Assembly (NCBI GenBank): GCA_007922225.1
Contig: ML679962.1
Coordinates: 28,503,563-28,567,562, forward strand
DNA from: Emydura subglobosa
Taxonomy: Eukaryota > Chordata > Testudines > Chelidae
DNA length: 64,000 nt
Direction of reading: 5' to 3'
The notes under the pieces are model-generated. The model saw nothing but the letters and a program-made list of their open reading frames with translations, did not search any database and was not told where the DNA came from. The position numbers were made by a program, and so were the translations under genes. Positions 50,959-62,700 of the stretch are shown here, piece after piece; within the stretch, counting starts at the first letter, position 1; each line of letters begins with the position of its first letter.

Positions 50959-52244
50959 CCAGTATGTTGAAATGCAGGAGTGCCTTCTTCAAAAATGTTT
51001 TTTAGACACTATTTATCTTCTGGACATTGCTCTGCAGACTGATAATTAACAGGACCAGCTGGGGTGTTTTTAAATAGGCAAATTGTTTTGAAGAGCTAGT
51101 GGACAGGTTCATTGAGGCAATGTATAGAAGATGAATGTGTGGAGATGAACATAGGAGTTAGTAGCTAATGCACCTACCCTTTTCAAAGAAGTACAGAATG
51201 TGCTTTCCTTGCAGAATTTTCTAGCATTTTCAGGAGACTGAGTATTAATTACAGAGGAAGAACACAAGGAACCGTGTGCTGAAAAAAGAAACACAACTTG
51301 TGAAGAGACAGTTTTCAAACTATTCACCTACTTCACAAAAAGTTAATTCAGCACAAGGGTTGGAGTGGCTGTGTTGCCAGTTGGCAGCCTGGCGGGTGGG
51401 AGTGGATGGGTTGAAATGAGGAGCCATTGTGGAAGAAACACACTCAGGCTTTTGTCAGAAAAGGTACACATTGCATCATTCCTCAGGTTTCCTGCTAGTT
51501 GACTCACAGAGCGAGACTGCATTACTTTGGAAGAAGTAGTTTACTTTTCCTAGAGATAACATGCCACCCTGTTATAGCTGCTGGTGGGAGAACAGTTATG
51601 CTGGTCTACAGCTGGAAAATATTTCTGCTCTCTCACTCTCATGTGAAGGTGATGTAGATACGTATGCAAATTTACTGCCGTCAGAGTATAAACCAGAATA
51701 AAAGCAGTTTTGGAACGTAAGGGAAATAAACAACTGATCAGTCTAATTAACCAAGAAGTCTTGAGTGTAATGTACAAAATTTAATACAATCAAAGTTTAG
51801 AGAAATCTACAAAAGCAGAAATTAAATTACCTCTGATCCAAGCTTATTGCAACAGTATTGAGAACATTATTGATCACATTCAGAATAAATGTGATGAAGA
51901 GATATTACAGGGGCTCGGGTAGGTTGATTGTAGTTTGAGTCAAGACACAGTAGCCTGATCTTACAAAGCATTAAGCAGATGGAGGGGAAAGCCTTACAGA
52001 GAAGTGGGGGATACTGAATGCTTTTTCTGTATTTTCTAAGTGACATTAGTGCATGAAAATGGTCTCACTGAAACAGGAAAAGCCCGGGCAGCATCAGTGA
52101 AAGATTCTCCACATTGTCCCACCACTGTACAGTACTCAAAGTCTCTTTGGAGGGACCTCTAGGGATGAGACGAAAGTTCAATCTCCATGTCGGTTCAGTC
52201 CTTGGTGGTGCCTCTGCTGTGATTGCCAATGAACACACAACCTG
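50959..52244. other. intergenic, no recognised feature
   Basis: No gene or clear repeat. Confidence 0.45.
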
Positions 52245-52475
52245 AGCACTTACATTTGCACAGTGTTCTGAACATTTAATTAGTCCTCACAACAGCCCTG
52301 TGAGATAGGCAAGTGATCTGTCAAATAGGGATGATGATACTTACCCTCCTTTGGTATACCACTTTGGTATTTGTGGTGCGAGAGCTAGATAAGAGCTAGT
52401 AGTCATCTTCTCACCCCCATTTTACAGCTGGGGAAATTGAAGCAGACCTGTTAAATGGCTTGCCCAAGGGTTTTT
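52245..52475 (-). repeat. MIR-type SINE, inverted
   Basis: 'ACAACAGCCCTGTGAGATAG' and 'CCCCCATTTTACAGCTGGGG', then 'AAATGGCTTGCCCAAGGG', is the reversed MIR core and tail. Confidence 0.85.
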
Positions 52476-53485
52476 GTAAATTTAATGTCTATTAGGATCT
52501 CAGTTTTTACTCTTCCCAATCATCATTTTAAGGACTTTTTTTTTTATAAAGATTCATTAATAATTTTCACTGCAAATCAATCTATTTAGGCATACAATAT
52601 ACTTTGTAAGAGATTTACAAATAATGAGAGTTAATTTGATGATAATGGTCTGATATGATTTGCCATTAGTCACACTAAACACATTCAGAAACCTCATGGT
52701 TAAAACTAGTAACTACTCACAGATATATATAGAATTACACACAATTTACCGCACATAAACAACTATTTTTTAGAGGACACAACTTTGATTTACAAAGTGA
52801 TCTCTGATCAAAGGCTAAAGTTTAGGATCTAGTTATTAAAACATTGCCACATTGAACATATAAGTAAACTTTTTTTGTTTATTTTAGTTTGAAACAATAC
52901 ATTTTGTACAAACCTAGTTTTGAATCAGTGACCTATACTCAAAATATTTCATACTTCTTTCCTGATCATTCTGTTTACTTTGTGAAATTTCACTGGCATT
53001 TGTACTTCAACATGAAGCATGATCTTTAAATTAAGAACATACCATATATTGATTCTTAGGTCTAAGCTATTGTAGTTACACAGATCCTTCCGAGACATCA
53101 TTTAAGGATTGTTTATAATAATCCAAATTATTTCTACAAAGGATTTTCATTCTTTATACTAATGTCCAGTACATCGTGGGGTTTCACAGCAAACTTTCTT
53201 TACATTAGTTTTATTTATGTAGAAAGAATCAATTCCTGATGTTTATCTTTTGTAATGTCAAAAATTCACTGTAAATAGTCATTTATCAATTTGCTACAGG
53301 ACCACAAAATTTTGTGTTATAATAAAGAAAAACTATTTTTATCAGGACTAAAATTTCCACTAGTCCATTTTGCAGATGGAACATCTACAGATGGGTGGTT
53401 TTTTATATGCCTCTGTATAACTGGATCCACTTATGGGAGAAGGCATTTGCTTTCTCCTATGCTAGTGCAGTCTGCGGGAAAGTTC
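52476..53485 (-). other. probable 3' UTR and downstream sequence of the ARX-like homeobox gene
   Basis: This lies downstream of the homeobox stop codon on the - strand. A consensus AATAAA (+ strand TTTATT at 53210-53215), about 270 bases past the stop, is the first good polyadenylation signal. Others lie near 52878 and further on. The sequence is AT-rich and repeat-free, as expected for a 3' UTR. Confidence 0.5.
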
Positions 53486-53711
53486 CTAACAAAGTTCTTT
53501 GTTAGTGTTTGTAAGACTGGGTGTGAGATTTAATTGAGGGATTTGTGCTGAATGTTCTTTCGCTTTGAGCCGTAGTGCGGCAATGCTCGACGTTTTCCTT
53601 TCAACTGCTGCCGGATCAGTGAAGGCAGTGAGAGCAGGGTCTGACGGGGTTCCTGGAGCTTTCATTAAGACTGAAGCTGTTGTCATGAGAGGATTTAAAG
53701 CACTGAGAAAT
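53486..53711 (-). CDS. homeobox gene coding exon 5 (OAR domain and stop)
   Basis: The acceptor TATAG|A is at 53712. The exon encodes residues 239-312 after completing Arg238. It starts [13 protein letters not shown] and contains [20 protein letters not shown], then [10 protein letters not shown]. The OAR (aristaless) domain is a known intramolecular regulator of transactivation in ARX, PRRX and related proteins. All its key hydrophobic and basic positions are kept. Confidence 0.92.
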
Positions 53712-56700
53712 CTATATTTGGAGGGGAGGAAGGAAAAAAAAAAAAAGTCAATACTACCCAAACCAAGACTATTTTGGAGAAGAAATATTTACCTTATTCA
53801 TAACCACAGCACTACATTGTGTTGAACTTTTTTTAAACCAAAGTTCTTATTTGTTCCAAATGTATATTTTTTGGTAAGCTGGAAATTGACAGTGTTTTTT
53901 TTTTTTTTTTTTGCAACGCGCAATATGCAAATCCATTTTGCACCTGATAAATATCACTTACTAAACTGTGGATACAGCATAGAAAAGAGATGTTCATACC
54001 ACTGCACTGCATGCAGCTAACTAGAAAAATCAGTTTGATAGATTTACTGTCGTTCTCTTAACAGGTTAAATCCTTTGTAAGCAAACCTCGTAATGTGGTA
54101 GATCAGCGCGCTCTGAGGAAACAACAGAACACTTCATAAAGGGAACAATTTTCAGATAGGCCTTTGTGCAACCAATTTGTTGTGACAAGTTATTTCATGT
54201 GAAAAGCAGCATAAATCAGCATGGCAGAAAGGTCTGCTTGTTAATCTGAGGCTAAAATATAGGCTGTCATTTCAGGAGGGAGAGGACTATACAGTGCTAA
54301 CACGGCAGCAACTTTCTGTTGCTAAATTTCAGCATTTGGAGCAAGCAAGACTGAGGAGCAGATCCTCAGCTCTGACAATTTAGACAGGTTCAGGATCTAC
54401 CCTTAGGTCTTTGAGTCTGGGGAAGAAGACAGCTCAATCCTGTGCTTATTGTAGTCAATGGCAAAACACCCAGCTCTAGGCAAGCAGGTTTGGGCGCATG
54501 TGGCTTCAGTAAGGGAAATGTCAACTGTGCCAACATGGCCCTGAAATTAAAGCCAATGATACCAGCTCTGTCACTGGTACTCAGGAAACCGGGACCATGT
54601 CCTGCTCTCCTGTCTGGGGGCATCCAGTATAATTTTGTAGAGCCACTTTGAGAGCTCGTATCTGTATCTGCTGTAGCAGATTTTAAGATGTGCAATAGAC
54701 AACTGTGTATATGAGAACAGAATACAGTCCATCGTGGGTCTACATTAGAACAATCATGAAGACAAGGGCTTCACTGGGGCCAGGATTTCACCCAATGTAC
54801 ACAATTGTCTTTTAAACAGTAACTATGTAGAAAGACTTTCATGAGGGTTTACAGCTAATTTAGGGCTAAATCCTGCTTATCATACTCAAGTTGTCCCAGT
54901 GAGTAAGACAAGACATGCGAGAGCTGACCTTTTAAATAACTTTTTATATTATTTCTTTAAAGAGACAGAATCCACTGTAACACTGGAACACACATTCAAT
55001 TAGGGGACCTGTGAATTGCTGACTGATATTAAGCTTTTGGACTACCCTGAGGTTTAAATGAAAAATGCTTAAAATACGCTCTATGTACCTTCCAAAATGA
55101 GGACTTAAAATTGAATTTCTGAAGAGAGATGTCCAGGCAAGACTGCTGAGACCAAATGGCCCTAAGGTTGCAGGGTTGAATGTTGGAGTTGCAGATGGCA
55201 TAGCGATCGTTGAAAGTGGCATTGATCTCCAGGCGTGGTCCAGAAGAGGAGACTGACTCAATGGGACATCCAAGAACAGACCCAATGGATGCGTTAAGGA
55301 GATTCCTGGAACATTCCCTAACATTTCTGTTTTTTCACGTTTCCTCCACTTTGCCCTTCTGTTTTGAAACCAGACCTTCAGAGAGAGAATGCCAAAAGGG
55401 TTAGCTATACTGCTTTTGTTGTTTCTTTTATCAGCTATGGTAGGCCATTATGTAAATGGCATAGCAGTGACCTTTATTTTAAAAGTACAGTTTCTGTATA
55501 GAAAGGCTCTGTTCATAAAGTGTTTATTAATTAATAGATGTCAGAAGCATGTTATGGATTTGAGAAGTATCTGTTGGAGGCATATCCGTAAAAGGTGTTA
55601 TTGGTTATAAATCATAGCAATATGCAACCTATGACCTGTTGGACTCTAACTATTCATTATCTATTAAACAATGAAAACAGTTTAGTAATTTATTACCCCT
55701 TTATTAGTTGAGCCTTAAAATATGACCTCCCAACCCTAAAAAAAATCAAATCAAAAGGTAGCTACCTCAGTCCATGCAATTTAAGAAGCAATTTAATCAT
55801 AACTAAAATAATTATTTAACCAAAACAGAGTGATTTAAATGCTTAGTTTGACTAGCTACATAGAAGTATTTAAAAAACATTTTTTTAGATATTTATTATT
55901 TGCCATTGTTGATAAGTGATTGACTCAAACTGATGTCATACACAATTATGTGAAACTGATTAACTCAGTTGTATTACAATAGAAATCCATGTTATTCAAG
56001 ATACCAAGTATGTTCAGATACTTGAGTTCTGATAACCAGGAGTCAATAAAACAGGGACTCATGCTTGCAGTTTCTTAGAAACGGGGCTTTGAATGGTAAG
56101 GATTCTATTATACAATGTACTTTTGTGCAGTAAACTGCTTATTACATCAACTTCTTTTTGCAAAGCTGCACTATCAATTATCTTAGTCTACTGACTATAT
56201 TAGAAAGTAACAGAGTGATATTAGAATTTAATTTACTCTGACAACTGATACCACATAATTTTTTCTGTAATTTTGACTCTATTTTGGAGTATTCTCTCAT
56301 GGGGCCCTAAATAGAAGTGTGAAGTAAGGTGAAAATGCATTGTAAAATATACAGCAGAGAGTGGCTGAAACCAGAACCCCATATATGAATGCTCCCAAGC
56401 CTGAGGATTCAAAATCTAAATTTTCTCAAATGTTGAGATGTTCTAATTCAGGTAATTAAAGAGAGACGTTCAAACTGAGTTCTGGACATTGATCAAAGAT
56501 TTTCATTTGGGCTTATCTTTAACACAAATTTTATATCTAGACTCGACTGAAATTCAATAAGCCATTAGCAGAAGTGGTCAGATAGCATAAATGATCCTGT
56601 GTTAATTGGTATATTAATAGCCCCCAAAATAGGAATAAATATTTACTAGGAGAATGCTGGGGCATAAATAGACACTTCTATTTGCAGATGCAGTATTATA

Positions 56701-59700
56701 AAACTAAACAGTCTGGTGCGTGGAGAGAATTATTATTTTTTTAAAATGACCAGTGAGTCACAGTACCAAGCATTTTTGTAAATTTTTTTTTTTTTTAATC
56801 AGAGTTCTCTAATATTGGAGCAACTCTGGTCTGGTAGTTAGAGCAGGGCTGACTGGGAGTCATGGACTTGCTCTGATCTTGGGCAAGTTGCTTACCTTCT
56901 CTGTGACTCAGTTTACCTGTCCATAAAGCATCTGTTTCATAAAGAGCTTTTTGATGTTTAATTAAATAGTAATTGTACAGTGCCAAGAGCTTCTGAAGGA
57001 AAGCTCTATAGAAGTGAAAAGTTGTTAATACCCAGAGTATATTGCCAAATGGTGTGTGTTGCAAGTCCTGGTCTTTTCCCTTCAAATCAATGGCAAAACT
57101 CCTATTGAGTTCAAAGGGACAGGATTGGGCCACGCATTACTCTCCCTAAAATATATTACATTATATATAATAAGGAGCCAAAGGATACTGTAATGAAATA
57201 CCCACATGACATAAGTCTTGTGACTGTTTATTCACAGTGACTTGAAAAAGCAGTGACTATTTGAGCACATCTTTTGTTTAGATTTTTTTTTTTTTTTTAA
57301 AAGCTAGCAATATTCTGTGGAAAACTCTAGTGACTTTGTTGCAAATATAATGGTGTCTTTTTCCTCTGGGCAACTATTGTATACTTCATGTTTAGGTCAG
57401 TTTCCAAGAGGATTGGTGTTTTTGAACCAAGATTTGATAGTCTGGCACAATAATCCTGAAAACAATAAATAGTCTAACGCATCAAAGATTGTAAATGGTC
57501 AAATTTCTCATAGGGAATAGATGAACTAGTGAAATGCTGGAAATCTATCTACAGATGTGCAGGTGCATGAAAGAGACACTTGCAGTTGTGTTTTTCGGCT
57601 TTAGGCATCTGCTAAAATAGATTTTAGTAATTTAATTAAATTTTTTACAAGGATTACTGGTTGAATAGAGGCTACCAATCTCTTGTCAATAAGCATCATA
57701 AATGGAGCTACAGCTGGTATCTCACAAGGAAACCTCCCCCCCGACTAGGTCTAAGCCATCAGTGCTCTGCTCTAAAATGGAGTTCCAAGGACTAAAAGAG
57801 GGGTGAGAATATTACATGACACTTGTGCCTTATATGCAGTGTTGCCAGTTTCTTTATCCTGTACATGCATTTGGACCCCTTTCCTAAACATAGCAAAAGA
57901 CAAGTGCTGTATGTATAAGAGAATATATTACCACTGTTGTGAAACCTATTTAAGCATTTTTTCCAGTCTGCTCCAGCGAAACGGAATGAGGAGTGAAATG
58001 TTTCCTACCTTGAAATGTTAAAATAATTCCTTTAGTTTACTCTTACGCAGTCTGTAGAGTTGTCTTTTATTATTGCAATATTATTGAATGTCTGTTACGC
58101 AGATTGTAAATCCAGTGTAACGATTGATTTCAACTGGCCATCAGCCATTGTATTTATCAAACTTCCTTTTAAAATGTAAACTGAATTTGGACTATCAGCA
58201 CTGAAAACCATAATTTAGGTCTAAAAGCCCAACCTTGAACTCCTTACCGGGGCAAGATTCACATTCATATGCGTGATAAATGGGGCATAAATACATATCT
58301 TATCTTACAGTGACATCATAAACAGACAGTGCTTTCAAAATTTTAGCATGTATATTATTGCAAATAACATTTAGATTTAATACAAGCATCAAAATGACTA
58401 ATTTGTATTTTTGCTACTGATTAAGAGAAGTGTTCAACTGCCTTTTAAAAATGGTTTAGCTTTACCATTTTAGATCATTACATTTATGTCAAGCTACCTT
58501 AGTAATGTGCATATTATATACAGAGAGGTATACAAACTTATAGTATGGAGCATGCTATGTATACTGTTTAGCTGACCATATCCTCATGGGCTAAATACCC
58601 CCAAAATAATGTGTTAGAGGTATGTAACACAGAAGAGTGAGTTGTAGACTCCTAGAGTCATTACACTTCTGATTAGTTTTTAAATTTAACACGAATGGTC
58701 TATAAACTAGAGTATATTAAATATTGCATATGTGATTTTTGTAGCTATTGATAGACTCAGTGTATCCTGCAAAAATTATTCCTATGTCGAGACTTTAATT
58801 AGAAATTGAAATTATCATTCATAATTCAAAGTTAGAAGTACTTGGTGTTTTGAAAATAAGAAAAACTTTATGCAATTTTAAGAGAGAAGCCTAGTGAATA
58901 TAAAGTCAGTTTTCAATTTAGTCCTCCCTGGAGACTTGAAATCCCTTCAGAATCATGTGAATTAAAACACTTCCTTATACATTTTTTAAAAGTTCAATTA
59001 TACATGTGGCTAGCCATAGTGTATCTTTGTTGCTAAGGTTGATCTCAGGATCATTAGCAAATAATATCAGAAGGATATTCAGTTTGCAGTAATCCTTATT
59101 ACTTTATAAGTGCATGCTTTACCAATGATGCCCATGGTGTTGAATCAACCAGCTGATATTTCTAACTTTTTCATGTTAGAAAGAACTTTTAAAGATCTGT
59201 TCCTATTTTTCTCCCCAGACCAATGATCTTCACTAATAATCAGAAGTACAAACTTGTTAACAGAACCAAAGTATGGACTCAGGCAAGAATGCTGCTGGAA
59301 GTCCATAAAGGTTGGTTTCAGACCAGACTTTTGTGTTTTTCCTTTCCCATGGTATGGAAAAAGATGAGGCTCCGTGATACATTTTCAAAAAGGGGTTACA
59401 GGGGGAAATCTCCTTAGGTGGTGGAAACAGCTGAAATAAGTGGGTACATTTTGAAGTGAGACGTGAATAAGGTAATTGTTCACTTTTCTTTCTTGCTGGG
59501 TTACTTCCAGTTAGGACTCAATGAAATGCAACCGTTTCTACTGACTCTGGTAAGAGGAAAAAATATGGTGCCTGTTCCCTCTTTTATCTGGGCTTGCTTC
59601 TACTTCCTCGGGAGGAGGTACAACAGGTGTCTCCCCAGAGAAGCCATTTGAAAAGCAACAGGCTGCTGTGCTGCCAGTGAGGTACAGAAATGACAATCTG

Positions 59701-62700
59701 GCATTAAATGAGCTTCACCGAGTGTTACTTTTGATCAGGTCAAGGAGATACAATTGCTAGATATTGTAATAATGTCTATTGAGATACCATACTATTTGAG
59801 CGCCTCATAATCTTTAATGTATTTATCCTCAACACCTGTGAGAGCTGTTATCTCCATGTTACAGTTGGGGGAATGAGGCAGAGAGACCAAGTGACTTGCC
59901 CATGGTAGCACAGGAAGTCTGTGGCAGAGCAGGAATTGAATCTTGGTCTCATGTTAGTAACCCAAACCATTCTGCCTGTGACACATAATAGTCTAGTCTC
60001 TTGAGGGCTGTAATACTGTGGTCTCATTACAGTTGTTGGGTTTAGTGTATGAGTGCTGCTGATGGTGATGGTCTGTGACATATAGGAGCTCACACTAAAT
60101 ATTCTGGTGGTCTCTTCTGGCTTTAAATACTGTGACACTGGAGCATCCTTCCTCTCAACATTTGCCTAGTACTCCTATGTGGCTATGCCACTGAACGTTA
60201 CCTGTCCTTTTTCTGACATTCACAGGGCACTTGAGCTCAGATCATCTACATTATCCCTTTTGCCATATACCTGTACTCCCAATAGCTCCAAAAACAGACA
60301 TCATCTAACAGCGCAACCACTGCATGCAATATAAGGAGGTGAGAATAGGATTGGGGAAGTAGGTGGGTTAACAGTTTTGCATCCACGTTCATTTTATGGG
60401 AGAAATGTGGTTGTCATGCGTTATGGTATTTTAATTACTAAGAGCATTGGTGATATTTATGCTGGCTGTGTAGGGGGCCACTTATGCTGGGTGTGTAGGG
60501 GGGGGCATTTTCTTTCCTTAAAGGTCATATTTATCTGTGGGATTGAGATGAAAAAGGTGAGAAAGCTTGCTCACATGAATAAAATCATTGAGCACTGGCA
60601 GTAATATATACATTGTCTAAGAGTCTTCTCTAATGGTTGGAAGTTTTTTTTCCCAGTCACCAAGGCCCAGATCCTCACAGGTATTTAGACTCCTAACTTC
60701 CACTGAAATTAGAAGCCTAATTATCTTTAAGAATTTGGGCCCAAGTGTTAAGATATGGACAGATGAAGAAATTCAAGACTTCTGGGGCCAGATCCTCAGC
60801 CAGTGTAAACTGTTATAACTCCATAGACTTCGACCGAACTACAATTTACACACACTGAGCATGTGGCTCCGATGGTGTAATGTGAGTAGAAAGAGAGCTA
60901 CACAGAGGAGCCTCTGAGTAAGCCTGTTAAATCAGGGGAGAGGCTACAATGTATATCATACTCATGAAAAATGAACAGTACATTCTGGGAGCCAAGTAAT
61001 GACCGCAGCTTGCAGCTGGACTGATATGCAAAGTCATTCATTCAATATCTGATGTACAGAATGCACTGAGGTTAGTATAATTTGATTGGTTTTGGGCTAA
61101 TTTTGACCCTTAATTGTCTGCTTGAAACTAAATTTTTAACAAGATTTAATGGTTGCTATGTAGAAAAGTTTTAAAAAAAAATCTTAAGAGTAAATGAGTT
61201 AACACCAGAGTCAATACTTTTTAAAAGGGACTGTTGTGTGTTTAGAAGCAGGATAGGCTATTCAAGGTTTCTTAGTTACCTGAACATATGTTTCTTTAGA
61301 AAACTGCAGTTTGGTGACCAGTTACACAATCTTTGTCCCTGTGCACTTAAGGTGTTGTCTGATGTTCCATTATAACTGCCCAACCTAGTAATAAAAATTC
61401 CCTTCAAGCAGAGATTCTCATCTCAGTCTCCGAATAATCTTTTAATTTATTTAACCCATTAAAAAAAATAATGTAGATGTTTTCATGTTAAATTGGGGGC
61501 AGGTGATGCTGCATGAATGCTTTTGTGAACTACATAAATAATTGCTTAGATTTAGAACACAGTGTTCAACTAAGCATTAGTTCACAACATGATCTAACCA
61601 CTTTGGGTCTTTTTATCGTTTTGGTCAACAGTCAAAACATTAGTTTTTGGCACTTCAAAAGAAACTATATAAATATTTTTGCACTGCTACTGTGGACTTT
61701 TATAAAACCAGATACAGAGAGTAAAAAAAAAATGCCTGTATGCATTTAATTTTGGACCATTACAGACCAGTGATAAATATGCATTTTTAAGTGTACATTT
61801 AGAAAATGTTACTGTCTGAAATGTTATGGTTAGGGTTTCTGTCTCAGATTTAATAATGGATGACATGTCCAGGATATTTCTCCTTTCTTTAAAAATCAAA
61901 AAGGAAAAAATATTTAAAAGTTGCAGTTGCAGCAGCTGTTGACAAAAGCCAGAAAATTACAAATTTAACTACATTCTGAACTCGTATACAATATTATTGT
62001 CCCCATTTTTGTTTTTAAATATTTTTTCCAGCGGAGGAAATTATTGTGACAAAGCACCAAATTTTATTGTGAATCTTTAGGCTTTTGTTGGTTTGTTTCA
62101 GAACTTTAAGATTTAAATATAAAATAGTATTTAAATAATATGCACACAACTCATTCAAATCCACTTCTATATCTGTAAACAGACATGCATGCAGATGTTT
62201 AACTAGGTCAGACAAGATGCCGCTTATTTTTAAATGATCATTTCATGTTTGCTGAAATGTACTGATATTGTATCTGACCATTACTATATTTCATGTTGAT
62301 ATTTCTGGCTTTGTGAGGGGTGGGAGAATAAAAATTGCTTTATTTTAATTTGAATAGCTCTGATCACATTTGGTCCTCTTTTGTGGGATAATATGAGATT
62401 ACAGTCCCCAACTTTTTATATTCTTTACAGCCACACTTCTCAATCTGAGTGAGCTGGAACAATAAAAAAAAGCCAGTAGCACTAAGGAAACACTTACCAC
62501 TTAATTTAAAGCGAAGAATGTTTATACATACCAAAAGGCAGTGTATTCAGTCAAAACTAGATCCACATTCTTTAGTATCTGTTACTCACCTGAACTCTGG
62601 CTTCTGTTAAATCCAGCCGCATTGCTAGCTCCTCTCTGCGGAAGAGCCAAACAGCATTTAGTTTTTGGATCTTTAGCCACAAAAAAGGGGTTGTTGGCTT

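Larger units (their letters stand above)
55376..62589 (-). other. homeobox gene intron 3 (7.2 kb)
   Basis: A long AT-rich intron inside the homeodomain coding region. Recognised contents are two MIR copies (56815-57010, 59800-59990) and three hairpin repeats (57063-57131, 60664-60741, 60786-60868). No CR1, Penelope or hAT copy was recognised, unlike the intergenic DNA to the left. It may hold regulatory elements, but none can be pointed to by eye. Confidence 0.6.
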
